Shown: piece by piece, positions 32,481-44,397 of the stretch
Layout: the number at the start of each line of letters is the position of its first letter
How positions within the stretch are numbered: the first letter of the stretch is position 1
From: Dipteris shenzhenensis
Taxonomy: Eukaryota; Polypodiophyta; Polypodiopsida; Gleicheniales
Strand: one strand, 5' to 3'
DNA: 64,000 nt
Assembly: GCA_047967505.1 (NCBI GenBank)
Contig: CM106540.1
Notes under the pieces: model-generated
The model's database searches: none
The model's input: only the letters and a program-made list of their open reading frames with translations
What the model was told of the DNA's origin: nothing
Translations under genes and position numbers: made by a program

Positions 32481-32945
32481 TCTCATGAATGGCGGTAGAA
32501 CTGTGGTAATTCTACTTTGTGGACCATGTCTTGCTCCTTCTGTTGTACCCTCGCCGGACCAACGTAAGGAAGTTCTACGGGTGGATAGACCTAAAGCTCC
32601 ATCCAACTCCAACCCTCCAAACACCAACCCTCTGAAGAAAGTTCGACCTCGAAAGGAACAGAGGACCAACTACAACGGCAACCGAGTGCAATTGCCCATT
32701 ACTCTACCACTACTATCCCCCACTCAAGAAAGCCATGAACAACAAGTACAAGAGGCTATTCTCTAAAAGTGCTCTCAACGGAAGCAAGAATGGAAGAGGG
32801 AGAGAGAGAAACAGAGAGCCACACAAGTTTTGGTGGGTGCAGAACACCCTAATCTTCTTTTTCATTCATTTATATATGTGTTTCATTATTGTACATAACC
32901 GGGGTAAAGGCACAGTGACCTTTAACCCCCACAACCTCCCACTTA
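32481..32945 (-). mobile_element. Possible 3' LTR of minus-strand copia relic
   Basis: Downstream of the minus-strand RNase H stop comes a purine stretch (AAGTGGGAGG, about 32,945-32,936), then TTGTGGGGGTTAAAGG. This fits a polypurine tract followed by an LTR. The far border and a partner LTR were not found. Confidence 0.35.
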
Positions 32946-32986
32946 AAGGACAATGTGCCCTTAAGGGAGAACAACTAGGGAGCATA

Positions 32987-33960
32987 CTATCCAATGCCCA
33001 TCAATACACGACAATACTCAAACTGCTGACTAGGTAGACTTTTCCTCAGCATATGTGCAGGGTTATCATCTGGATGAACCTTGAAAAGCTCTATGCGCTT
33101 GTCCTCAAGTACCTCCCTGATGAAATGGTGCCTGACCTCAATGTGTTTGGTCTTTGCATGAAAGACCGGATTTCGTGCTAGCTGAGTAACACTAATGGAA
33201 TCACTATGCAATGTCGGTGCACCTGTATGAATCCCCAAATCTCTCACTAGCCGATCAAGCCATATAGCCTCCTTGCAACCCTCTGTGGCTGCAACATACT
33301 CAGCCTCTGTGGTAGACAAAGCAATGCACTTCTGTGCGCCAGACATCCACGACACTGCACCACCTGCAAAGGTGAACACATAACCAGAAGTGGATCTCTT
33401 ACTATTCACATGCCCTCCATAGTTTGAATCTGTGTACCCAAGTACATGCATGTCTCCTCTACCAAAGCAGATGCACATATCCTTGGTACCCTTCATGTAC
33501 CTCATGATGCACTTAACTGCCTCTTTCCTGGATTAGCCATATATCGGCTAACAACTCCCACTGCAAATGCAATGTTTGGTCTAGTAGCTATCATAGCATA
33601 CATAAGACTCCCAATTGTTGATGCATAAGGAACCTTGGCCATCATGGCCCTCTCCTCATTTGATTTGGGACTATCTGTATGACTCAGTTTCACATATGGA
33701 GGCAATGGAGTACTCACTGCCTTCCACCCCTCCATATTGAAATGCTGCAATACTTTTGTAACATACTCCTTTTGTGATAGCCAAAGGAGTTTCCTACTTT
33801 GATCACGCGTGATGCGCATACCAAGAATATGACCTGCAAGTTCCAAATCCTTCATATCAAAGGCCTCATGCAACTTGGCCTTTAATGCATCTAGCTCATA
33901 AGTATTCTTGCTAGCATTGTGCACATCATTTCAGCCTTGTAAAGCCTCTTGGCTATTCCT
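32987..33960 (-). pseudogene. Ty1/copia reverse transcriptase C-terminus and RNase H
   Basis: On the minus strand, 33,924-33,502 encodes FDMKDLELAGHILGM, SQKEYVTKVLQHFNM and YASTIGSLMYAMIATRPNI, the thumb region of copia RT. 33,505-32,987 encodes the RNase H (GYTDSNYGG, CIALSTTEAEYVAATEG, LHSDSISVTQLARNP, KTKHIEVRHHFIRE). A frame change near 33,505 joins them. The YVDD polymerase motif upstream is degraded. It could be the missing 3' half of the copia element at 29,113 after inversion, or another copy. Confidence 0.8.
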
Positions 33961-34108
33961 GGCATCATTGCCACAAGCCTTGTAATACATATCGATTTTT
34001 TATATATTGCAGTATCTTCACTGAGAGATTTCACTTGGCATAGTCAGTGTATATGCAGTTGATTCATACAAAGATTTTTATGACACTTTTGAGTACATTT
34101 CTTGCACC

Positions 34109-34489
34109 ATGTCTATAACTAGCAACCTCAATCTGGAGGCATCTGCTAAGTTAGACAACTCCAATTACGGTACATGGAAATACCGAATGGAGACCATTCT
34201 TGTACTTCAGGACAAATGGGAGTATGTCGATGGGTCTACACCTAGACCATTGGATGATTCAGCCACAAGTAGCTCTACTCCATCTGTTGTCACAACACCA
34301 TCAACAGGATCTATAACGGGATCTATAGTTACACAAACAGTTTTCCCACCTGAAGCAGATCCTGCCATTGCCCAGGCTCAGGTAGAATGGGATAAGAAAG
34401 ACAAGTATGCCTATCATCTGATCAAGCAGAATGTGCAAGATGTCATGCTAGGACAACTCAACACAGTGAAGACATCACAACAACAGTGA
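34109..34489 (+). pseudogene. Ty1/copia gag N-terminus, truncated
   Basis: 126 aa with LEASAKLDNSNYGTWKYRME (gag N-terminal module), a Ser/Thr-rich linker and AQVEWDKKDKYAYHLIKQNV. The rest of gag and all of pol are missing. The frame ends at TGA 34,487, where possible LTR-like sequence begins. Confidence 0.65.
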
Positions 34490-34531
34490 AACCGGTCAAG
34501 CTTATGTACTCTGCATAAAAGACTATAACGG

Positions 34532-34560
34532 CCATGGAATATTCGTTGAATATTCCATGG
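34532..34560. repeat. Perfect 13-bp hairpin
   Basis: CCATGGAATATTC and GAATATTCCATGG separated by GTT. Fully complementary. Confidence 0.95.
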
Positions 34561-34650
34561 ATGACTAGTCGGTTCCACCGACTAGGTTGACTAGTTGGCT
34601 CCACCGATTAGGTTGACTAGTCGGTTCCACTGACTACGTTGATTTGACTA
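34561..34650. repeat. Three palindromic ~29-bp tandem repeats
   Basis: Units of the type GACTAGTCGGTTCCACCGA plus CTAGGTT, each with internal dyad AGTCGG/CCGACT. They lie just upstream of a TATA-like sequence. Confidence 0.85.
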
Positions 34651-34925
34651 TCGTCCTCATAGCTATAAAGAGGCAATCTCCCCAGTCCATTATATCAAAT
34701 TAATTCAGATCCGATCATATCTTCCAACTAGTAGCTCTTCACCTAGTATCTATCTAGATTGCCATCTAAGCTCCACTGTGGGAGTGCACGGGTGGATGGA
34801 GCCATCATTTGTGCTACATCAGTATTGAAGGAAAATTTTGTTCCTCTCCAGTTTGTTGTGTACTCTCTATTCTTTGTTTAGTTTTTGTTCTGTTGCACCG
34901 TGTAATTTAACAGACATCAACAACA

Positions 34926-36691
34926 CTTCAGGGTACTAATTCGATCAAAATATTTTCTAAGCTTTTGTCGATGCAAGTACCTGAAGATATAGTACCAGGG
35001 CCAAGTAATCAAAGTAGCGGTCGTGTCGAGAGCTGAAGGAAGACTTTCAAGAGGAGCCGGTACAGCCATAAGAGATACTTAAAGCTTTTAAAGTTGTTCA
35101 TGAGTTGACTGGAGGAAACTCGGATACATTGATGTTCAATCACCATTCAGAGGATATATTCAATGTAGTGCAAAAGAAAGATGAGGATATGACCAGTATT
35201 GATCCAAAGAAAAAGGTACAGGATGAATAGGAATAGTTTGAAGATCAAGTGGAAGACCAGTATGATGAGGAGTTTATGGGAGTTCAGCATGAAGATCATG
35301 ATGTTGATCATGTATTAATTCCAACTAGGTGTCTCAGTAGACCATTGTACTAGATCTACTACAGCAGATAAATGAGTGGGTTCGAGTCTCAATAATTTTG
35401 TGGCACAAAATTGATTGTTCCATTGGGTGTGCCAGTGTGGATGAGTGTAGCTCAAAACACATTTATGAACTATTTATCTTTAACAATGATATAGGATGTA
35501 TGGAAAACCTTAATGGGAGTTAGTTGTGCAACCACTAATGAGGCGCGTCTGCAAGTTAGTAAGCAACTACCATATGTAGGGAGTTGGTTGTTCGACTCAT
35601 ATACCTGTCATGCAGTATTCCGAATGCGGATGTGATGTTGCTAATCGACGGACTCTATTTTGGTCCAGTTTTATGCCTATTCTATATATGTTGCTGTGAC
35701 AAAAGCATTTGCAATAAAGAAATATGCAATTGTTTACCTTAATCGACTATCTATGTTGCACTCAATCTTGAGTTGATGTGTTTTCTTTTGGAAGTTCTAA
35801 ATGCATTCTTGAAGATGTTGTATTTCTACTAATAGGTAGATTTTGGGATCTAATCTCTACCTGTTACAGCCATGTTCTCTTCTATTCTTCCCTTCTTCTT
35901 CTCCTCCTCTCCCTTCTCCATTTACCTCTCCCCTCTCTCTTTGGGCATACTCCATTGGTGTTCTTGCAAGATCTTGATGACATGTGAGTCACCACCATAA
36001 TCCACACCATACTTTGGTACCCTGCATTGCCTATCTACTGGCTTTGTCTAGCCTAAGAACTACCTCAAAGCTTGCTCTAGGGTTTCCACCATGTGTCTAT
36101 GCAATTGGGGAGGTAACCAACCTTAATCTAATGCCCCCTCTCACCAACCCAAATTGGCCCGACCCCAATCCATTGATGGATATTGAGGGGTAGCTTCACC
36201 ACCTTGCCAAGTCATCATCCCTGGATAGAATATAATATTATGATACGTTATCTTGTGTAGTAGTCGGTTATAATAGTTAGCAAGACCCTACTTTGGATTT
36301 TCTTCCAACAATGATGTTGTCAGGGCCAATTGTTATCAGACTATTGGAACATCTCTTGCATAGTTTAAGAAGGATTTTCTTGCGGTTTCCAAGACAAAGA
36401 ATGAATGAGAAATTTTGTATGCAACAATTGTTGTAGCTTTTGACTCTCAAAATATGTGTATGGCTGATCTTCCACTATCATTTCCTTTTTTGATTCTATT
36501 CTTATTGTACATTCAGTTCTCAAGTTCCATTTCATCTCTATGCATGATATTATTGAAGTTTTCTGCATTTTGCATACCAAGAGAACATTTGGAAATCCTA
36601 CTACATGTTTGAGCTCAGAAAGATGGTGAACTGAAGCTGGAAGGTGATTGGGCATAATAGGACACCTTGTTGACTCAAAGTCAAACATAGA
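34926..36691. other. No gene recognised
   Basis: AT-rich DNA with fragmentary acidic frames (35,040-35,330: EDQVEDQYDEEFMG) interrupted by stops. A retroelement origin is possible but unproven. Confidence 0.35.
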
Positions 36692-37001
36692 GACTCAAGG
36701 CAACAAGTCACCCACACAAAGCAAGCAAAGACAACCAGTGAAGAGCTCAAGGTGAAGAAATAAGAAAATGCAGATGTGATGAGCAATTAGGCACTCAAGT
36801 GACAAGCAAATGCAGATGTGACAAGAGAAATACAGATGTGATGAGCGACTCAAGGCAACAAGTCACCCACACAAAGCAAGCAAAGACAACCAATGAAGAG
36901 CTCAAGGTGAAGAAATAAGAAAATGCAGATGTGATGAGCAATTAGGCGCTCAAGTGACAAGCAAATGCAGATGTGACAAGAGAAATACGGATGTGATGAG
37001 C
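36692..37001. repeat. 155-bp tandem duplication
   Basis: GACTCAAGGCAACAAGTCAC starts at 36,692 and again at 36,847. The copies differ at only a few bases. Each contains internal GCAGATGTGA repeats. Confidence 0.9.
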
Positions 37002-38110
37002 AATTAGGCTACTGCAACAACACAAACTCACCTTCAACAATAGAGGAGAAGTTGATAATCGAATATGATTCAACGTGCCTCCAAAGAATGACAAACAATC
37101 ACAAGAAGATTGTGCCAGCAGCTAAACTTGTGGAGCCAAGAAGGAAGTCCAAAATCAGGAAGATCGTGAAATTATCAAGCAATGCTCCAACAATAGTTTA
37201 TGACAGTAGTTGGTGCATGACAAAGAAAGACCATAACAAAAGACATAGAGCTAGTAAAAGAAGCAAGATTGAAGCTTGATAATGTCGCCACAATGTACCC
37301 AATGCACATTGGATAAGCCAAAAGAGCTGCGAAGGTGCTGAGGAATATCTTGGGCCAATACCTCAAGAAATGAAAAAAAATAAGGCGGAAGAATGTCCAA
37401 CTCAGCAGTAGTCAAAGCTAACAATAAAGAAGCTCTAAAGAAGATCAATATATCAACTTTACCAAAGATTAGTGGACAAAGATGCCAACAACACTCGCAA
37501 ATATTCTACTTCTGCAATCCGACTATGCTACGCAACTAGCATCAGCATCTATGCCATAGAATCAAGTCAAGAACATTTTGACACACTCAATCTATTTTAT
37601 GGAGGCACTCCCAGTGGATGTCATAAGAAACTAAGAACCCACTATCACCAAACCGAGTTGGCTCTTTATACTTCACAAGAAATAGAGCAAGAGCTAAAGA
37701 TGAAAGTCAAGCAGATCCAGATGGTGATAGCATCTGCGAGGATCCTGACTTCATACCAAGCGGAGAAAGTTCATCAACAAACTCAGCTCACAACTGGAAA
37801 ATCCAAGAAGCAACAAATGATCTTGGAGTGTTGAGTGATTCAACACCTACTAAAACTTTCCTATAAACTACATTCTGCACACATTTAGTTGTCGGCTTAT
37901 ACATTGTTGCTCAAAGACAATTGAACTTCAATCCCTTGCCACCCCAACCAAAAAAGAGAGCACTTGTAGAACCCATTATTCAAAGAAGCAAAATTTGATG
38001 TGAAGAATAGACGAGACCGAGATAGCCATGTCGGGTAGTTCAAGACCCATTGGACTACTAGTGGATTTGGGTAACTACCTGATGCAATGAAGAAATAATA
38101 ATTTATAGCT
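37002..38110. other. Degraded Lys-rich region, unrecognised
   Basis: Short frames on the plus strand (37,052-37,279; 37,472-37,834) have no recognisable domain. Their Gln/Lys-rich composition fits decayed retroelement sequence next to the gag relic that follows. Confidence 0.3.
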
Positions 38111-38338
38111 ACCTTTAAGAGTAAGGCAATGAGTTGGTTTATGCAGTATGGTCTATCTCACTTTGTAGATTATGATTCCTTGAAAAACTCATTCTTGAGT
38201 AGATTCAAAAAACAAGACTCCATAAGCATTGCTTTAGAAGTTGCAGAATATGAAACAGAAAGACCTATTGGTGAAGGACTATACATAGAAGTTCAAGAAT
38301 CTAAACCAGAGGCTACTTGCCCCACAAAGGCCTTCTGA
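38111..38338 (+). pseudogene. Gypsy gag fragment
   Basis: Reads MSWFMQYGLSHFVDYDSLKN SFLSRF with a KQDSISIALEVAEYE tail, like the W..L....F....F core of retrotransposon_gag. Short and isolated. Confidence 0.4.
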
Positions 38339-38526
38339 AGAGCAACTTGGTGACTTCTTTTGCAAAGTATTGAACAAATAATTGAAGACTGCAGTAGTAG
38401 GAAGAGACCAGTTGTTGTAGGAGCAAATGACTTCAATAACTTTGTGGAAGCAGCCCCAAGAGCTGAGAGGAGATTTGGATCTAACAAAAAAGCAAAGAGA
38501 GGAAAGAAAAAAAGCCCATGATTTTG
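38339..38526. other. Linker between gypsy scraps
   Basis: No domain. Charged Lys/Glu-rich frames only. Confidence 0.3.
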
Positions 38527-38750
38527 ACACAGGATCAGACACAGAAGCTCATGGAGGATTAGCAAGAGGGCAGTTCTCAAGTGAAATCACCGAAAGAAAG
38601 ATAATGCAAGCAGGCCTATGGTGGCCAATGGTGCTAAAAGATGCTCATAATTATGCAAAATCTTGTTTGACATGCCAAAGAGATGATAGGCCACTTGATG
38701 TTGATAGAATCAACCCATCCTTTAGTGACACCCTAGCCCTCTTATCTTGA
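38527..38750 (+). pseudogene. Gypsy integrase H2C2 zinc module
   Basis: AHGGLARGQFSSEITERKIM then GLWWPMVLKD and CLTCQRDDRP: the H2C2 region before the integrase core. The second His of the usual GGH is Gln here, so zinc binding is likely lost. Confidence 0.65.
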
Positions 38751-39000
38751 GAAAGTTGAATCTCCCAATCAAGCACAAGATCTTCCAAGAGTTCCAGTGA
38801 ACAAACTAGGCCAATACTTTGAGAGTGATGACACAAACATAGTGTTACCCATCTCCTTTTTGTGATAAAAAAGCTACGGCAATCTTAGACGGAGGAGTAG
38901 ATGTTAGCATAATCACAAAACAATGCTGGGAAAAGTGGGGAAGTCCCAACTGAGAGAGTACTTTCTTGGTAATTAAATTAACTAGCTGGAGGCACAACTT
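38751..39000 (+). pseudogene. Gypsy aspartic protease scrap
   Basis: ATAILDGGVDVSIITKQCWE (about 38,876-38,935) resembles the gypsy protease core with an LDGG active site. Flanked by stops. It lies downstream of the integrase module, the reverse of normal order. Confidence 0.45.
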
Positions 39001-39619
39001 ATCCCATAGAAGTACTCAAAGACATTAAGATAAAGACCTTTTGTCTCACATATTTGGTGTGCCTTGTTGTAATGGATTTCCAAAACAAATTTGGGTATGA
39101 GGCTATACTAGGGAGAACTTTCTTGCATATGGCAGGATTGGTCCATGATTGATGCTCCAACAACATTTACCTAAGGAAAGATTAGCAAGTTGTGAGAGTT
39201 GATCTCCATGTTTGAGAGTTGATCTCCAAACATGGAAGGCTTACACTATGTTGGAAAATCTATCTACAGTTGAATAATAGGTCTGTGCTGGTAAAGATGG
39301 TTAAAATATGTGAGAAATAGGTCAATGAGAAGAGTCTTGATGAACCTTGGTGTCCTCCTTTACCTAAATGTGATCGATGAACCAAGGTTTACCATCTATT
39401 ACCAGTAGTGTGGTTGTAGCACGACTAGCTATATCCACCCTGTGTATGCCAATCATCCTCTCACCACTATTTCTAAAAGCTGCATTGGATGAACTTAGTG
39501 AGATATTGCACCTCCATGATGTCGTTGTGGGTGAGGTGGAAGTTGTTCAGCTTTCCTTTCCATCTATTGACATGCGCCACATCCTCAATCATTCAAAATG
39601 AAGTGATAATGTCATACCA
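39001..39619. other. No gene recognised
   Basis: A 74-aa frame at 39,377-39,601 has no domain I recognise. The rest is stop-rich. Confidence 0.3.
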
Positions 39620-39795
39620 TTCCCGCTGGGTTGGTGCCTTATGTCTATTCCATTGAGTCGGTGCCTTAGCTCTATCCCATTGGGTCGGTGCCTTAGCTCT
39701 ATCTCGCCAATTCGATGCCTTAGATCTATCCCACCGGGTTGGTGCTTTAGCTCTATCCCACCATGTCAGTGCTTTAGATCTATCCTGTTGGTGTA
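39620..39795 (-). repeat. 30-bp minisatellite encoding a decapeptide repeat
   Basis: About six 30-bp units (GGTGCCTTAGCTCTATCCCA type). Since 30 is a multiple of 3, the minus-strand frame 39,838-39,593 repeats DRAKAPTQWD-like decapeptides. Units differ by substitutions only, not indels. No evidence of expression. Confidence 0.85.
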
Positions 39796-40867
39796 GGCCT
39801 TTATCCTCCCATCTGAAGGGACAGCTCTGGGAACACAAAAAATAGGAAAAAGCAGGGATATAAGTGTAATATAGAACCTAAAAGTAGGGCCTCGAGCATT
39901 AAGAAATGATAAAATTTGCATGCTGCCCCTTGACCCCGAGTAGAGGTAGACTCAACCTAGAATTGGGGCCTCAAATTTGCCAATGAAGACATGATCTTGA
40001 GATCAATAAGAGTCCTACAAGCTCACCTTGATCCTGAAGAAAGTGACTCAAATACCATCTTGTCAACCTCCATACCTAGCTTGGCATTCTCAAGGTCAGC
40101 AAGCTCAAAAGTTGGTTCTCACTCCTTGCAAGAACCACTGCCAGGTGAATTATCCAGCCCAGAAGAGTCCATTAGTTAGGATAGAGACATGGGTGAATCC
40201 TCTAATGATAGAGCCTCAACGGATCTGAACTCCATCCCCAATGATCTCCACTCTCCTACCCCATCTGTAGCAATAGATTAAGGGAAACCTTTTCCAATAT
40301 CATGGGAAGGTTTGGATTGATAGCCCAACATAATTGCTAAACCCATTTGTTGGGCAGACTAGGGCAATGATAGAGCCTCAAAACCATTGATATCACAAGC
40401 AATACTCAAGGAACCAAGTCCCACGATACTTACTGGCAATCAACCCCCATCGTAACAATTCTTTGATGATAGACAATTCTATGGGGATGGATTTGGACCC
40501 AGATTCTCACAAGGGGCCCAAATGCTAGAATAAAGGAGCAAGAGGAGCAACATCAAAGGCCCACAATTTAATAACCTCCACCTCAAAATCCCTTATTATT
40601 CCCCCTTGGCAACAAAACATGGGAGATATTCCCTACCCAACACCTGCCCCTCATAGCCCTATGCCTGCAGGGAACATACCACTCCCTAGAGGACCTTTAG
40701 TCCAACCTAGTAGACCAAGTCAATGTAAATGCATAGTGATCTTGGATCCTCCTGTCCCAACATTGTGCCATCAAATCCATGGAACCCTTCATCAGGACCA
40801 TTGGTGTATAGCATAGGGCCCACCATTCCACAAGTCACCTCCTCTTGTATCACAAACGGTCCTTACG
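39796..40867. other. Probable decayed gypsy gag N-terminal region
   Basis: Plus-strand Pro/Ser-rich frames with stops (for example 40,028-40,228, 40,619-40,816) precede a gag core at 40,877 and could be its low-complexity N-terminus. No domain visible. Confidence 0.3.
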
Positions 40868-41480
40868 GATGAAGCTATGAGAATCCTATTGCAAGTGCTA
40901 GGAAGCGGGGGTGCAACACTACCTTCAGCCTTTCCAAGAAGGGATAACACCCCCTCAAGGAGCAAGCCTATCACAATCTCCAAGCTAATCACCAAGTTTG
41001 TAGGAGGAGACCCAGTCTCCCATGTTGAGAGATTTGAACAATCTGTGCCAACCTTTGGTGATATTGGGGATCTACACAAGACCAATGCTTTTGGATTAAG
41101 CCTTGATGGCGAGGTTGGAGAATGGTTTAGAGCCTTAAACCTTGAGGAGAAAATAAATTGGGACACGTTGTGTAAATCTTTCATTGTGGGGTTCACCCCC
41201 AGTGGTCCCAAGTAGAGCCCGATTAACTAGCTTTATGAGATGAGGCAAAAGGAGACTGAGTCCTTAAGAGACTATATCTCTAGGATTAAACATCAAAACT
41301 TGCAATGTGAAACCCATGAGACAACGAGCGATACATAAATTTTCCCATGCTTCCTCATAGGGCTATGGGATGCTAAGTTGCATGATCATCTGTTTGCTAG
41401 AATCCCACATCGTTTGAGCTATGCAGCAAGATGGCGATACGACTAGGGGATAATATGAGGGAGAATCCCCAAAAGGATAA
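40868..41480 (+). pseudogene. Ty3/gypsy gag core
   Basis: ITKFVGGDPVSHVERFEQSV, FGLSLDGEVGEWFRALNLEE and WDTLCKSFIVGFTP form the retrotransposon_gag domain. After a TAG at 41,213 the domain continues (LYEMRQKETESLRDYISRI) with further stops. Capsid protein of a dead element. Confidence 0.75.
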
Positions 41481-41551
41481 ATCCTTAGATTGCTTTGAGG
41501 TGGCCCAAATGACAAAGGATTTCAACCTCGGAATCAACTAAGGATGCAAGC

Positions 41552-41932
41552 ATGATGCCCAAGGTGCTGAACATGGAAGAGTTAGCCAGCGATCTATTAA
41601 ACAAGTTGTGCCAACAATGGAAGATAGAAGCATCAAAAGAGGCCCCTAGAAACCCCCATCTATTTCCACAAAGAGATAACATATGGTGTGGGATATGCAA
41701 TGGAAATCATCCGAGGATGACCCTCTACTGTGCCCATTGTGTTCATTTAGGAAATCATGACACATCCCAATGTCATTATCCTAGGGTGTTTCTCAACCCA
41801 TATATCAACAAAGGCCACAGCTACATCTCTTGCATGCCCAATCCATCCAATCAAGCACAATTGGCAATACAAGGAGCCACATTATCCAATAAATGGCAAT
41901 TTAGAGCTCAAAATATTAGAGGACTTTCCTAG
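41552..41932 (+). pseudogene. Gag C-terminal zinc-binding fragment
   Basis: Cys/His clusters WCGICNGNHPRMTLYC and CAHCVHLGNHDTSQC (Cx2Cx5Hx4C) suggest one or two zinc knuckles downstream of the gag core at 40,868. In the same direction, separated by stops, so probably the same element. Confidence 0.5.
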
Positions 41933-43680
41933 AACCCAAAATGCAATAAATCTCTTTAGCTATAGTCCTCATTTTAGGGGTTTGTATGGTGTATTGTCAG
42001 ACTCCTCTTAATTTTATGACTCGTACAAACACCTCAATGAAATATAATCCATAAAATGGATTTTGAAAGAACTTCAAAGTAGTGAAGCATGGAAAAATTT
42101 CATGCAAAACTTTGGACTTACAAGCATGGCAGGTCAAAGACAGTCTGATCAGATTCCAATAAAAGTTCCATGCAAATCAAATATGGGACTTAAGGAGGGG
42201 AACAAGAATACACTGTACTTAATTTGATGAGCCTAACAACACTAACTTCTTACATCAATCCCTACTAACAACTTTTCCCTACTAACGTGCACCTTATATT
42301 TTTCTCTTTCTTCCTCTTTCCTTGAAAGATCATAAGTACTCATCTATCATCCATCCACCCAACGTCTAACCATTGCAATAAATCAAGCCATGCCATGTCA
42401 ATTACATTGGCATCCAATGCTACCAAATGCAATATCCATCTTTTAGTAGCAATTCCACCATAGAGGATCTAGCAAAGACCTATGAAGCACTACAACAAAT
42501 GGCAAAAATTCACACAAGTACTCATGAGTCACCACAAATGACCTTCACTAAGAATGAACCAACAACCAACCATGACCTTTGCATGATCTAGGGGATTGGA
42601 TTGAGAACAGGAAGGGTGGCATGCTAACTACATTAGTTGGTGGCAATGTAGTGGCAAGTCCATAGAGCTAGGATTGTGCCTTGGACCCAAATAGGCCCAA
42701 GTTGATTGTAAACAATGAGGAAAGAGAGTGGTATAAAGGGAATAGGGTTGGCCCTCCCTTCAAAAGGTGACATATATGAAAGGCCAATTGGTTGACTTTG
42801 GCCTTCAGTGTTGGATGCACAAGTTTGGAATACAAGCTCCCTCTTCTCTTCAAAGTGTGTTTTTGGGTGTTCTCTTGTTTCCCTTGTAGTGCCTTTGTGT
42901 TTGCCACTCCATCTCCATTCATTCTCCTCTTCTCCTCCCCTTCTCCCTTTCTTCTCCCCTCTCCCCTTTCCCTCCTTCTCTTGTGGAAACACATTGCAAC
43001 AATATGGGATCCTCTTGAGTGACACTTGCAGATGGATCGTGCTTTGCATTACTCTCACAAAGAGTAGCTTGGAGTGGAGGCTCCATCAACATTCCTTCAA
43101 GACCATTGATACTACATAGTTAGAGGTGGGGGCGTTCTCATTAAAGTAGTGAGTGGCGTTAATATGGCAGCTTGGCTTTATTTTTAGTGCAATGGGTGAG
43201 GAGTCATTGCGTTATTTATATAACAGGTGATGACTTAGTTAATCATTATGTTATTAGTCATGCTACATTATCATTATAGCAGTGACTCAATTTTGTGGGC
43301 CCTCATGAGGAATTTGACAACCTGGCTGACTTCTATGGCCTTCACCTTAGTGTGTGCAAGTGCATATGAAATGGTGTGGATGAAGAGCTTCAAGTGCTAT
43401 AATCCAATCATAAGGGAGTAATGCATCAGTTGGGATTTAGTTGAGCACACAAAACAACAAATGCCATTTGTAATTCACATGATGATATGGCTAAAAGTTA
43501 GGCTAATGGACAACCACATAGGGTACCTTATCCGCTAATGGAAGGGGGGTTACATATGTGAGAGACACAAACCCTTGGTTAGGTAGATTGCAAAGCAATA
43601 TGTCCCAACTGAGCTCCAACCGAGTATGGTGAGAAATATCCAACCTATGTCCGATCTTACTACTATAAATCTGTCTCAAA
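41933..43680. other. No gene recognised
   Basis: AT-rich. One CT/TC-rich stretch at about 42,915-42,985. Open frames up to 141 aa (42,633-43,058, minus) owe their length to it and look like chance. Confidence 0.4.
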
Positions 43681-44397
43681 AGACATCAAAATCCTAGTTT
43701 TCTACTTGGTTCATTTTTTCAATATTTTTTTCAACCAAATGGTTCCTCATTAGAAAGAATCAAAGCTCATTTTGGGGCCCTTTAGCTTGAAAGAAAAATA
43801 GCCCTCCACCAATCAAAAGAGGGTCAACATAACATTGAAAATTAGAAAAAGGGGAAGAAAAGAAATATGCATTCAATGAGGATACTTGAGATACTTTATT
43901 ATATCTGACATACAATGCAAAATTTGGTATTTCTAACTCACCAATGCATCCAGAGGGGGCAAAAACCCCTATAGGACTTTTGAAACTCTAAAAACGGGCA
44001 TCCAGAGGCCCAAAAAAGGCTAGAAAGGCCCGAAAGGCCAACTGTGCAAATGAATACAATTTGACAGGTTGGCACCCTGCTTTTCGAGCCTTTTTGGCCT
44101 TTTATGGGCCTCTAGATGCCTGTTTTTGGCATTTCAAAAGTCTTGTTGGGGGTTTTCCCCCGCTCTAGATGCATTGGTGATGTTAGAAATACCAAAATTT
44201 GCAGTTTATGTCAGTGGGATTCTGACATATTTTATTGCTTTAGAGGAAAGAAAAATGAAGAAATCATGAATTTCTCTCAGGGCTCCTAAATGAGCACCCT
44301 TTTTTTCCTAATAATAGAGCAAAATATTTTTTGCTAGACATCAATTTGAATCCTAGTTTTCTACTTGGTTGCATTTTTTTCAACCAAATGGTTCCTC
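43681..44397. repeat. Fold-back element with flanking direct repeats
   Basis: Imperfect inverted repeat, arms about 43,889-44,040 and 44,068-44,240, with a ~27-bp loop. Both arms carry GGCCC..AGGCC motifs and TGCATCCAGAG / CTCTAGATGCA. Outside them a ~60-bp direct repeat (TCCTAGTTTTCTACTTGGTT ... CAACCAAATGGTTCCTC) lies at 43,691-43,748 and 44,350-44,397. No coding capacity: a MITE-like or fold-back transposon. Confidence 0.75.

Larger units (their letters stand above)
34490..34925 (+). mobile_element. LTR-like region with palindrome and 30-bp repeats
   Basis: Contains a perfect hairpin at 34,532-34,560, three palindromic repeats (34,561-34,650), a TATA-like GCTATAAAGAG at about 34,669, and a T/G-rich end with AACAGACATCAACA. 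This layout resembles a copia LTR promoter, but no partner copy is in the window. Confidence 0.4.

Noticed and set aside
42633-43058. 141-aa minus-strand frame
   Set aside because: Its length comes from a CT-rich run read as Glu/Arg/Lys; no domain.
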